Positions 7,396 to 14,372 of a stretch of 33,710 nucleotides of DNA are shown piece after piece; position 1 is the first letter of the stretch, and each line of letters begins with the position of its first letter. Source of the DNA: Nocardioides sp. GTDB taxonomy: Bacteria; Actinomycetota; Actinomycetes; Propionibacteriales; Nocardioidaceae. A program made the translations under genes and the position numbers. The DNA lies in contig JAOPXU010000236.1 in assembly GCA_025964985.1 (NCBI GenBank), forward strand, positions 1 to 33,710, read 5' to 3'. The notes beneath the pieces are model-generated. The model did no database searches and had not been told where the DNA came from. It saw only the letters and a list, made by a program, of their open reading frames with translations.

Positions 7396-8472
7396 TCACT
7401 CCTCGCCGCGCCGGATGGCGCGGGCCTCGTCCTCCTGCTTGTCCTCCTTCTTGGCCTTCTTGTCCAGCTGCTTGGTGTCGCGGTGCGGCAGCAGGATGTC
7501 GTCCTCGGCGGGCTCGCCGCGCTGCAGCTCACGGGCGCGCTCGAGCTCGGCGTCCAGCTCGCCGCCGAAGAGCAGCGCGAGGTTGGTCAGCCACAGCCAC
7601 AGCAGGAACACGATGACGCCGGCCAGGGCGCCGTAGGTCTTGCTGTAGGAGGAGAAGTTGGCGACGTAGAAGCCGAAGGCGGCGCTGGCGAGCACCCAGA
7701 CGAGGATCGCGACGAGCGCGCCGACGCTGATCCACTTGAACTTCTGCGGCTTCACGTTGGGCGTGAAGTAGTAGAGCATCGCGACGATCAGCACGACGAT
7801 CACCAGCAGGACGGGCCACTTGGCGATGTTCCACACGGTCACGGCGGTGTCGCCGAGGCCGATCGAGTCGCCGACGGCCTGGGCCGCGGGACCGGTGAGC
7901 ACGAGCGCCGCCAGGACGACGGCGACCAGGGCGACCAGCACCGCGGTCAGCAGCAGCATCGCGGGCCGAAGCTTCCAGACCGGACGGCCCTCGCCCTTCT
8001 CGTAGATGCGGTTCATCGCGCGGCCGAAGGCCCCGACGTAGCCGCTGGCCGACCAGAGGGCACCGGCCAGACCGAGGACGAACGCGAGGCCGGCGCCCTG
8101 CGAGGAGCTGAGGTCACGCAGCGTGGGGCCGATGGAGTCGACGACCCCGCCGGCGCCGATCTGGCCGAGGATCTTGAGGACCTCGTCGACCGCGGCCGTG
8201 CCCTGGCCGACCAGGCCGAGGATCGAGGTCAGCGCGATCGCGGCCGGGAACAGCGCGAGCACGGCGTAGTAGGTCAGGGCGGCGGCCAGGTCGGTGCACT
8301 GGTCGTCGCTGAACTCGGAGAGCGTCTTCTTGAGGACGAACTTCTTCGACCGCCCGGTCAGCTCGGTCGGGGAGTCGGGGTCGCGGTCGACGCCGTCGGC
8401 GTTGCCGCTGCGGTCGTGGTCGGTCGAGGTGGACCGGGTGCGGTCGTCGGTGTCGACCCTGCGCGCGCTCAT
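7396..8472 (-). CDS. YihY/BrkB family integral membrane protein
   Basis: A 358-aa protein starting at the ATG at 8472, whose ATGA overlap with the previous stop indicates coupling. A polar N-terminus of about 50 residues leads to the family signature FSDDQCTDLAAALTYYAVLALFPAAIAL. Further hydrophobic segments follow (about six in total, including LFVIVVLIVAMLYYFTPNV-like and IVFLLWLWLTNLALLFGGELDAELER regions). The C-terminus is a charged tail (KQLDKKAKKEDKQEDE). The family is widespread and annotated as YihY/virulence factor BrkB; the name ribonuclease BN is a known misassignment. Transport or envelope function is suspected but unproven. A strong terminator follows. Confidence 0.9.
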   Translation of the reverse strand: MSARRVDTDDRTRSTSTDHDRSGNADGVDRDPDSPTELTGRSKKFVLKKTLSEFSDDQCTDLAAALTYYAVLALFPAAIALTSILGLVGQGTAAVDEVLKILGQIGAGGVVDSIGPTLRDLSSSQGAGLAFVLGLAGALWSASGYVGAFGRAMNRIYEKGEGRPVWKLRPAMLLLTAVLVALVAVVLAALVLTGPAAQAVGDSIGLGDTAVTVWNIAKWPVLLVIVVLIVAMLYYFTPNVKPQKFKWISVGALVAILVWVLASAAFGFYVANFSSYSKTYGALAGVIVFLLWLWLTNLALLFGGELDAELERARELQRGEPAEDDILLPHRDTKQLDKKAKKEDKQEDEARAIRRGEE

Positions 8473-8984
8473 GCGAGCACCTCGGTCTTGTTCTCGGAGG
8501 GGAACTTGTCGGGCTGGCCCGTCGTGGCGGCACGTACGGCGCCGATGAGTCGCTTGACCCTCGAGCTCGACGCCTCCCACCACTCGGCGGTCTCGGCGTG
8601 CACCTTGATGAGCGTGATGCCGGGGGTGTCGAGGCCGTCGGAGAACCACACCTCGAGCGGCGCGGCCCACAGGTCCTCCATGGTGGCGCGGTCCGTCACG
8701 AGGGTCGCGGGGCCCGAGACCGAGGTCCAGGCCTGGTGCTTGTCGTCGGAGAACGCCACGTTGACCTGGGGGTGGGCCTGGATCTCGGCGACCTTCGCGG
8801 AGTCGCCCATCGCGAAGAACCACAGGTCGCCGTCGAACTCGACGTCCTGCAGGGCCATCGGCCGGCTCACGTGGCGGCCGTCGGTCGTCATCGTGGTGAG
8901 CATGCAGATGCGGGCCTGGTCGACGAGCTCGGCGACCTTGGCAGTGCCCTCGTCGGTCGTGCCTTCAGTTCCGTCGTCAGTCAT
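8469..8984 (-). CDS. Pyridoxamine 5'-phosphate oxidase-fold general stress protein
   Basis: A 171-aa protein starting at the ATG at 8984 (MTDDGTEG), with GAGGGAG well placed upstream; the longer ORF-track start lacks such a site. It has the split-barrel flavin fold pattern: ARICMLTTMTTDGRHVSRPMALQDVEFDGDLWFFAMGDSAKVAEI, then VNVAFSD and WTSVSGPATLV, ending with EVWFSDGLDTPGITLIKV. This pattern matches the general stress protein 26 branch, which binds FMN or a related cofactor. It is the first gene of the operon with YihY and has a SigB-like promoter motif in front. Confidence 0.88.
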   Translation of the reverse strand: MTDDGTEGTTDEGTAKVAELVDQARICMLTTMTTDGRHVSRPMALQDVEFDGDLWFFAMGDSAKVAEIQAHPQVNVAFSDDKHQAWTSVSGPATLVTDRATMEDLWAAPLEVWFSDGLDTPGITLIKVHAETAEWWEASSSRVKRLIGAVRAATTGQPDKFPSENKTEVLA

Positions 8985-9020
8985 CGGAAACTCCCTCAGT
9001 TGAGACGATGTGGGGTGCAG

Positions 9021-9044
9021 GTACCCGAAAAACGACTGAGACCC
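9021..9044 (-). promoter_or_regulatory. Candidate SigB/SigF-dependent promoter of the PNPOx-YihY operon
   Basis: On the minus strand GGGT, 14 nt, then GGGTAC is found, with the -10 ending about 37 nt before the ATG at 8984. It fits the GNNT-N14-16-GGGTAY consensus I recall for Streptomyces SigB. A SigB/SigF family sigma factor is encoded 4 kb away, and the downstream genes are stress-type. The -35 consensus is loose, so confidence is moderate. Confidence 0.45.
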
Positions 9045-9240
9045 CACCGGCTGGGGAGCAACGGAGGAGCCTCAGACGAACCCCGGGAACCAGCGCCATA
9101 GGACCGGGATCAAGTGCCGCGCACGACCACCCGAGCTGCGTGAGTCGGGGGGTGCGGCGACTCCTCGAACCTAACGTCCCGCGCGTCCCAGCGGACCCAC
9201 CCGCAGGAGTGACTGCGACGCATCGGGGTACCGGCTCCGG

Positions 9241-10791
9241 TCACGCCTCGTCGGCCTCGACCATCCCTCGCTCGACGACGACGTCGCGCGAGAGCGTCTT
9301 GTAGCCGGCGTCCTCGAAGAGGACGGTGACGCGGTCGTCGTGGTCCTCGGTGACGGTGCCGTGCCCGAACGTCGGGTGCTCGACGGCGGCGAGCGCGAGC
9401 GCGCCGTCGCCCCCCTCGTCGTCGGCGACGCCGGCCCGGCAGTTGTCGCACACGCCGCACGGGCCGGTCTGCTCGCCCAGGTAGCCGAGCAGGTACGCCG
9501 CCCGGCAGCGGGTCGTGCCGGCGTACTCGCGCACCAGGTCGACGCGGGAGCGCTCGAGCCGCTTGCGGGCCTCGGCGCGCTCCCGGACGGCGTCGGCGGT
9601 GGGCTCGTCGGCGAGGTCGACGAGGTTGAGGATCCGGGTGGCGGCCTGGCGTCCCAGCCCGGTGGCCTCGGCCAGGTCGTCGCGGTCGACGCCGTCGCGC
9701 AGCGCCGCGAGCACCTTCTCGACCGACGCCCGTCGCGGCACCCCGGCGGCGAAGAACCGGCCGAGCGCGAGGTCCTCGGGCCGGTGCACCAGGACGACGT
9801 CGGCCGGCTCGCCGTCGCGTCCGGCGCGCCCGGTCTCCTGCACGTAGTCGTCGAGCGACGGCGGCGCCTCGACGTGCACGACGAAGCGCACGTCGGGCTT
9901 GTCGATGCCCATCCCGAACGCCGAGGTCGCGACCAGCACGTCGATCTCCCCGGCCATGAAGCGCCGCTGCACGTCGTCGCGGTCGGCGCGACGCAGTCCG
10001 GCGTGGAAGTGCTGGGCGTCGCGGCCCGCAGTGCGCAAGGCCCCGGCGACCTCCTCGGCCGAGCGGCGGGTGCGGGCGTAGACGATCCCGCCGGCACCGG
10101 CCGGCTGCTCGGCCACGACGGCGACGACGCGCTCGACCTGCCGGTCGCGGTCGGGCACCTGGTGGACGGCGAAGCGCAGGTTGTCGCGGTGCAGGTCGGT
10201 GGTCACCTCGACCGGGTCGACCAGCCGCAGCCGCTCGACCACCGAGGAGCGCACCGGCGGGGCGGCGGTGGCGGTCATGGCGATCGTCGGGGCGTCGCCG
10301 GCGACCCGCTCGAGCAGCTCGCCGAGCCGCAGGTAGTCGGGGCGGAAGTCGTGTCCCCACTCCGAGACGCAGTGCGCCTCGTCGACGACGACCAGGCCGG
10401 GCGGGTGGGCGGCGAGGTGGTCGGCGAGATCGCTGCCGGCGAGCTGCTCGGGTGCGAGCAGGAGGGCGTCGAGGTCGCCGCCTCCGACGGCCCTGAGCAC
10501 CTCGGCGCGACGGCGCTTGCCCTCCGCCGAGCTGATCCGGGCGGCGCGCACGCCGGCCGCGTCGAGGTGCTCGACCTGGTCGACCTGCAGGGCCAGCAGC
10601 GGGGAGACCACCAGGGTCCAGCCGTCGCGCTGCAGACCGGCCAGCTGGTAGACCAGCGACTTGCCGCCACCGGTCGGCGCGATCAGCAGGACGTCACGTC
10701 CCCCGACCGCGGCCTCGACCGCCTCGACCTGCCAGGGGGCGGGCTCGTCCACGCCGAAGCGCCGGGCCAGGGCCCGGATGCCGCTGCTCAC
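9241..10791 (-). CDS. recQ: ATP-dependent DNA helicase RecQ
   Basis: A 516-aa superfamily 2 helicase. It has Walker A APTGGGKS at about 38-45, VVSPLLALQVDQV (motif Ia), VVDEAHCVSEWGHDFRPDY (DEAH at about 137-140 followed by the RecQ aromatic-rich loop), TATAAPPV (motif III) and QETGRAGRDG (motif VI). The RecQ zinc cysteines follow (TTRCRAAYL...GPCGVCDNC). The C-terminus has no HRDC domain but a short DUF3553-like beta region (HPTFGHGTVTEDHDDRVTVLFEDAGYKTL) as in many actinobacterial RecQ proteins. The GTG at 10791 follows the SDR stop by 9 nt, so it is probably co-transcribed with that SDR. Role: 3'-5' DNA unwinding in recombination and repair. Confidence 0.93.
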   Translation of the reverse strand: MSSGIRALARRFGVDEPAPWQVEAVEAAVGGRDVLLIAPTGGGKSLVYQLAGLQRDGWTLVVSPLLALQVDQVEHLDAAGVRAARISSAEGKRRRAEVLRAVGGGDLDALLLAPEQLAGSDLADHLAAHPPGLVVVDEAHCVSEWGHDFRPDYLRLGELLERVAGDAPTIAMTATAAPPVRSSVVERLRLVDPVEVTTDLHRDNLRFAVHQVPDRDRQVERVVAVVAEQPAGAGGIVYARTRRSAEEVAGALRTAGRDAQHFHAGLRRADRDDVQRRFMAGEIDVLVATSAFGMGIDKPDVRFVVHVEAPPSLDDYVQETGRAGRDGEPADVVLVHRPEDLALGRFFAAGVPRRASVEKVLAALRDGVDRDDLAEATGLGRQAATRILNLVDLADEPTADAVRERAEARKRLERSRVDLVREYAGTTRCRAAYLLGYLGEQTGPCGVCDNCRAGVADDEGGDGALALAAVEHPTFGHGTVTEDHDDRVTVLFEDAGYKTLSRDVVVERGMVEADEA

Positions 10792-10800
10792 CGTGAGGCC

Positions 10801-11649
10801 TCAGTCCTGGCGCTCGCTGCGCGAGAGCGCCGAGAAGAGCGGGCCGACCAGGCGGTCGTAGGCCCAGGGGGTCAGGCGGAACGCCGCCATGAGTCCGTGG
10901 TTGAGGAAAGCTGTCTGCACCTCGCCGCCGGTACCCCGGAGGCGGGGCGCCACCTGGTCGAGCACGACGCGGGCGACCCGCTGCGGGCTGATCGACGGGG
11001 GTGGAGGGGTGTTGACCGATCCCCCGTGGTCGAGCGCCTTGCCGTAGATCGGGGTGTCGACGCTGCCGGGCGAGACGTGGGTGATCCGCACGCCGGGCAC
11101 GTCGACGTTCTCGATGCGCAGCTGGCGGGCGAGTGCGCGCACGCCCCACTTGCTCACGACGTACGGCGTCATCTCGGGCACCGCGATGTGGCCGAGCAGC
11201 GAGCCCACCAGGACCAGGTCGCCGGTGCGCTGGGCGCGCAGGACCGGGATCACGTGGCGGGCCACCGACGCGGCGCCGAGGAGGTTGATGCTGACGACCT
11301 GGGCGAAGTCCTCGGCGGTGGTGTCCTCGGTGCGGCCGTAGCTGACGACGCCCGCGCAGTGCAGGACGGCGTCGATGCGGTCGTGCAGCTCGACGACGGT
11401 CGCGACCATGGCGGCCACGTCGTCGTCCTCGGCGACGTCGGTGACGACGACCTCGGCGGAGGCGGCGCCGGCCTCGAGGCAGGCCGCGGCGACCTTCTCG
11501 AGGACGTCCTCGCGGCGGGCCACGAGGACCAGGTGGTGGCGCTCGCCGGCCGCTCGCAGGGCAGTGGCCTCCCCGATGCCGCTGGAGGCGCCGGTGATCA
11601 CGATGACCTGGCCGGCCGTGCGGCCGGTGGGCAGGAACCGGGTCAGCAC
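10801..11649 (-). CDS. Short-chain dehydrogenase/reductase (first of a related pair)
   Basis: A 282-aa classical SDR with the cofactor motif TGASSGIGEAT near residue 20, the LHCAGVV region, a catalytic Ser in VGSLLGHIAVPEMTPY and the YVVSK catalytic Tyr/Lys, then SPGSVDTPIYGKA. The tail (AYDRLVGPLFSALSRSERQ) is longer than in a minimal SDR and resembles the tail of the SDR encoded at 11913. The GTG at 11649 has AGGGGG about 8 nt upstream. It is divergent from the DUF2945 gene, sharing a 56-bp intergenic region. The substrate is unknown. Confidence 0.85.
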   Translation of the reverse strand: MLTRFLPTGRTAGQVIVITGASSGIGEATALRAAGERHHLVLVARREDVLEKVAAACLEAGAASAEVVVTDVAEDDDVAAMVATVVELHDRIDAVLHCAGVVSYGRTEDTTAEDFAQVVSINLLGAASVARHVIPVLRAQRTGDLVLVGSLLGHIAVPEMTPYVVSKWGVRALARQLRIENVDVPGVRITHVSPGSVDTPIYGKALDHGGSVNTPPPPSISPQRVARVVLDQVAPRLRGTGGEVQTAFLNHGLMAAFRLTPWAYDRLVGPLFSALSRSERQD

Positions 11650-11692
11650 GACGACCCCCTTCGGGTGGAGACGGTGCCCCTGGCGACGCCGT

Positions 11693-11698
11693 TAGCGT
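11693..11698 (+). promoter_or_regulatory. TANNNT -10-like box just upstream of the DUF2945 gene
   Basis: TAGCGT is followed by 7 nt and then the ATG at 11706. A -10 hexamer this close to the start is the arrangement typical of leaderless transcripts in actinobacteria. The G-rich spacer could instead serve as a ribosome binding site, so this is suggestive only. Confidence 0.35.
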
Positions 11699-11705
11699 CG
11701 GGGGC

Positions 11706-11909
11706 ATGAGCATCGGCAAGGGAGACAAGGTCCACTGGAACACCTCTCAGGGCAAGACCACCGGCAAGGCGGTGGAGAAGAAGACGAAGGAGTTCACCCA
11801 CGACGGGCAGAAGTTCAAGGCGAGCAGCGACGAGCCGTACTGGATCGTCGAGTCGGAGAAGTCGGGGTCGAAGGCGGCCCACAAGGAGTCCACCCTCGAG
11901 AAGGGCTGA
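11706..11909 (+). CDS. DUF2945 (HVA1/TUDOR-like) small protein
   Basis: A 67-aa basic protein, MSIGKGDKVHWNTSQGKTTG followed by VEKKTKEFTHDGQKFKASSDEPYWIVESEKSGSKAAHK. The GDKVxWxxxxGxxxGxVxKK start and the later PxYxVxSxKSGxxAxHK pattern are those of DUF2945, called the hypervirulence-associated TUDOR domain. Full-length members are this short. Members occur widely in bacteria and fungi and are often linked with stress, without a proven biochemical role. The next SDR begins 3 nt downstream, so the two form a small operon. Confidence 0.85.
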   Translation: MSIGKGDKVHWNTSQGKTTGKAVEKKTKEFTHDGQKFKASSDEPYWIVESEKSGSKAAHKESTLEKG

Positions 11910-11912
11910 GAC

Positions 11913-12815
11913 GTGACGCGATCGATCATGGTCGTCGGCGCCAGCAGCGGCATCGGCCTCGCCGTCGCCCAGCAGCTGAGCGCCCGCGGTGACCGACTGG
12001 TGCTGGTGGCCCGCGACGAGGCCCGGCTGCACGAGGTCGCCGCCTCGCTGCCCGGCCCGACCGTGGTGTCGGCCGCCGACGTCGTCGACGCCGACGCCGT
12101 CGAGCGCGCTGCCGCGGCCGCCGTGAAGGCCTTCGGCGGTCTGGACGGCGCGGTGACCACCGCCCAGGCGATGGCCTACGGCTCCGTCGAGGAGCTGCCG
12201 CTCGACGTGCTCAACCACCTCGTCGAGGTGGCCGTGGGCGGCACCGCCAACGTGGCGCGCGCCGTGCTGCCGCGCTTCCGGGCAGCCGGCGGCGGCCACC
12301 TCGTGGTCGTCAGCTCGCTGCTGGCCGAGATCGCGGTGCCGTCGATGGGCGGCTACTGCGCGGCCAAGTGGGGCCAGCTGGGCCTGGTCCGCACGCTGCA
12401 GACCGAGGTGCGCCGCGAGCGCGGGCTGCACGTCAGCATCGTGCTGCCCGGCGCCATCGACACCCCGATCTACCGCCAGGCCGCGACGTACGCCGGCCGC
12501 CAGGGTTCGGCCCCGCCGCCGGTCGTGGCGCCCGAGCGCGTGGCCGCGGCCTGCGTCAAGCGCCTGGACAAGGCGCGCCGGGCCGACCACGTCGGACCGG
12601 CCAACCTGCTCGCGGTGGCCGGCTTCCGCGGGCTGCCCGGCGTCTACGACCGGCTGGTCGGCCCGATGGTCGACCGGGCGGTCCTGCGCGGACCGCGCAG
12701 CGGTGCCGACGAGGGGAACGTCTTCACCGCCAACCCCGACGCCGAGCAGCTGCGCGGCGGCTGGACCACCGCCGGACGCAAGCGGGTCGGCGGCCGCGCA
12801 CGCTGGCACGGCTGA
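11913..12815 (+). CDS. Short-chain dehydrogenase/reductase (second of a related pair)
   Basis: A 300-aa SDR starting at GTG 3 nt after the DUF2945 stop. It has VGASSGIGLAV for cofactor binding, a Ser in VVSSLLAEIAVPSMGGY, YCAAK as catalytic Tyr/Lys, and PGAIDTPIYRQA. It shares with the SDR at 10801 the unusual strings SLL-x-x-IAVP, K-WG, DTPIY and YDRLVGP, so the two are probably paralogues. The C-terminus adds a Gly/Arg-rich tail (GWTTAGRKRVGGRARWHG). The substrate is unknown. A hairpin terminator lies downstream before the convergent regulator gene. Confidence 0.86.
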   Translation: MTRSIMVVGASSGIGLAVAQQLSARGDRLVLVARDEARLHEVAASLPGPTVVSAADVVDADAVERAAAAAVKAFGGLDGAVTTAQAMAYGSVEELPLDVLNHLVEVAVGGTANVARAVLPRFRAAGGGHLVVVSSLLAEIAVPSMGGYCAAKWGQLGLVRTLQTEVRRERGLHVSIVLPGAIDTPIYRQAATYAGRQGSAPPPVVAPERVAAACVKRLDKARRADHVGPANLLAVAGFRGLPGVYDRLVGPMVDRAVLRGPRSGADEGNVFTANPDAEQLRGGWTTAGRKRVGGRARWHG

Positions 12816-12895
12816 GGTCGGGAGCGGAGCGGCGGGACGGGTCATCAGGGCCTCGACGCTGCCACCTGTCGCTCCGCAGCGGGACCACCCCGAGA

Positions 12896-12925
12896 GCGAG
12901 GGCCCGTAGGGGTGAGGGCCCTCGC
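12896..12925. terminator. Hairpin between convergent SDR and GAF-ANTAR genes
   Basis: GCGAGGGCCC and GGGCCCTCGC form a perfect 10-bp stem with a 10-nt loop in the 117-bp gap between two convergent genes. It could terminate transcription from both sides. Confidence 0.65.
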
Positions 12926-12932
12926 CCGGGTG

Positions 12933-13709
12933 TCACCGGGTCTGGTCGAGGACCTCGGTCAGCGTCTCGGCCAGGGCCACCGGGCTGATGCCGGCCCGGG
13001 TCGCGGCCTCGCGCAACCGGGTGCGGCCCTCGCCGAGGGCCAGCCCGGTCTCGCGCTCGAGCAGCAGCCCGGCCAGCCCGACCTGCGCCTTCTCGTGCAG
13101 CGCGACCCGGGTGTGCGCAGGGCTGAGCGCCCGCACGGTGGCCAGGCCCTCGCGGGAGGTCGTCGTCCCGTCGGCGGTGCGCAGCACGGCCGGCGCGCTC
13201 CGGGCGATGCTCTGCTGGGTCCCCTCGTGGCCGGCCTCCTGCTGCAGGAGGGTGACGACACCGACCGTCTCGGCCAGGCGCACCAGGGAGAGGTCGACCA
13301 GGGTCGGCCGGGCCAGGTAGAGCAGGACGACGCCGAGCATCTGCCCGGGATCGCCCACCGGCGCGGCCCCGGCCCGCTGGGGCGCGGTCGCGAACGGCAC
13401 GGCGACGACGCCACGCACCCCGCGGGCGCCGGCGGCCGCCGCGAACAGCGCCCAGTTGCGCCGCATCACCTCGGGCGTCGCGCCGTCGATGGTCATCCCC
13501 TGCTGCACCGCGTCGGTGCCCGGGCCGGTGTCGACGTACTGGACGGCGTCGAGCACCGCGGCGTCGCAGTCGAGGTCGGGCAGCAAGTCGTCGTCGGCAC
13601 CGTCGAGGGCCAGGATCGTCGACGGCGGGCCGTCGTCCAGGCTCCAGACGCTGATCCCGACGCAGCCGGGCAGGCCCCGCAGGGCGCGGAAGGCAGCGGT
13701 GTCGAGCAT
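12933..13709 (-). CDS. GAF-ANTAR domain transcription antitermination regulator
   Basis: A 258-aa soluble protein. The middle resembles a GAF domain (MRRNWALFAAAAGARGVRGVVAVPFA, then GQMLGVVLLYLARPTLVDLSLVRLAE). The C-terminal 55 residues have the ANTAR three-helix pattern (ALHEKAQVGLAGLLLERETGLALGEGRTRLREAATRAGISPVALAE). ANTAR proteins bind paired hairpins in nascent RNA to prevent termination; GAF-ANTAR proteins are abundant in actinobacteria. The ATG at 13709 has GGAG 9 nt upstream. The central ANTAR positions are somewhat divergent from the common AKG-M consensus, so RNA binding is inferred. Confidence 0.78.
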   Translation of the reverse strand: MLDTAAFRALRGLPGCVGISVWSLDDGPPSTILALDGADDDLLPDLDCDAAVLDAVQYVDTGPGTDAVQQGMTIDGATPEVMRRNWALFAAAAGARGVRGVVAVPFATAPQRAGAAPVGDPGQMLGVVLLYLARPTLVDLSLVRLAETVGVVTLLQQEAGHEGTQQSIARSAPAVLRTADGTTTSREGLATVRALSPAHTRVALHEKAQVGLAGLLLERETGLALGEGRTRLREAATRAGISPVALAETLTEVLDQTR

Positions 13710-13780
13710 CGCGGGACTCCAGGGGCAGCCGCGTCACGCCGACTTCTACAGCGCCTTTCCACCCTAACCCAGGTCGCGGC

Positions 13781-13796
13781 CGGTGCCCGAGCACCG
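13781..13796 (-). terminator. Short hairpin after the 68-aa protein gene
   Basis: CGGTGC, CCGA, GCACCG form a 6-bp stem with a tetraloop 12 nt past the stop of the small protein on the minus strand. It is short but well placed. Confidence 0.4.
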
Positions 13797-13807
13797 CCCG
13801 CCGCCGG

Positions 13808-14014
13808 TCACTCGGCGAGCTTGGCGATCGCCTGGGCCCACAGGAAGTACTTGTTGGTGCCGAGGTCGGCGATCGTCTTGATGCCCAGCGCCTGCTGCAG
13901 CAGCTCGGCCTTCGCGTCGCTGATGCCCTGCAGCGCCGCCACCGGCGCGCTCGCCAGCTCCTGCACGCTCTTGGTCTCGTAGTCCTTGTCGACCTTGGTC
14001 TCGATGCCGGCCAT
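13808..14014 (-). CDS. 68-aa helix-hairpin-helix-like protein
   Basis: A small protein starting at the ATG at 14014, which has GGAGGG at ideal spacing; the longer ORF-track forms run into the repeat region and lack such a site. The sequence (MAGIETKVDKDYETKSVQEL, then APVAALQGISDAKAELLQQALGIKTIADLGTNKYFLWAQAIAKLAE) contains two helices joined by a GIS-type hairpin, as in helix-hairpin-helix DNA-binding modules. I recall similar small hypothetical proteins ending in NKYF-WAQAI in other bacteria, but no function. It stands alone between two hairpins/repeats. Confidence 0.7.
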   Translation of the reverse strand: MAGIETKVDKDYETKSVQELASAPVAALQGISDAKAELLQQALGIKTIADLGTNKYFLWAQAIAKLAE

Positions 14015-14103
14015 GGGTGTCCCTCCGTCCGCGCGCGCCCCAGTGGCGCGTGCGTGCCGATCCTGCACCCGCCCACCCCCTGGCCGGCCGCTTCTCCGCT
14101 TTT

Positions 14104-14207
14104 GCTGGTTGCTGGGCCGATGAAGCTGGTGCTTGGCCGATGAAGTTTCGTCGGCCAACCAAGGGATTCACCGGCCGGCCGGTGAATCCCGAGGTCAGTG
14201 TGACTCA
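14104..14207. repeat. Palindrome-rich intergenic repeat, copy A
   Basis: First copy of a roughly 103-bp element whose second copy lies at 14270-14372; the two align along their length with one indel and about a dozen differences. Each copy contains GGCCGATGAA twice in direct orientation, then the inverted arm TTTCGTCGGCC, then a palindrome. In this copy the palindrome is perfect over 28 bp at 14163-14190 (GGGATTCACCGGCC and its complement). TTGGCCGATGAAG at 14133 pairs with TTTCGTCGGCCAA at 14146 to form a near loopless hairpin. It may be a REP-type or MITE-like element or a tandemly duplicated terminator. No transposase or target-site duplication was recognised. Confidence 0.8.
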
Positions 14208-14269
14208 CCACAAGGCCGAGCAGCGCCGTCCCGTCTCGGGGCCCACGGCCGGGCCCGGCGCAACTGATG

Positions 14270-14372
14270 GCTGGTACTTGGCCGATGAAACCGGTACTTG
14301 GCCGATGAAATTTCGTCGGCCGAGCAAGGGATTCACCGGCCGGCCGGTGAAGCCCGAGGCCAGTGGGACTCA
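14270..14372. repeat. Palindrome-rich intergenic repeat, copy B
   Basis: Second copy of the element at 14104-14207, in the same orientation and 62 bp further on. It again has two direct GGCCGATGAA units, the inverted TTTCGTCGGCC arm and the ATTCACCGGCCGGCCGGTGAA palindrome (28 bp at 14328-14355 with one mismatch). Its right edge ends on the stop codon of the WcbI-like gene (minus strand TGA at 14372-14370), so it may act as that operon's terminator. Together the copies fill most of the 355-bp gene-free stretch 14015-14369; the rest holds nothing I recognise. Confidence 0.8.

Noticed and set aside
7129-9003. 624-aa + strand ORF opposite YihY and PNPOx
   Set aside because: Antisense shadow; the minus strand carries recognisable families with ribosome sites and coupling overlaps.
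9142-9163. GAGTCG/CGACTC inverted repeat downstream of recQ as a terminator
   Set aside because: Only a 6-bp stem with a 10-nt loop and placed about 80 nt after the stop; too weak to call.
9340-11709. 789-aa + strand ORF opposite recQ and the SDR
   Set aside because: It is the antisense shadow of two well-supported genes, with a low-complexity Gly/Ala/Val/Asp composition typical of such shadows.
14015-14369. CRISPR array
   Set aside because: There are only two roughly 103-bp copies with internal palindromes, not short repeats with unique spacers, and no cas genes.
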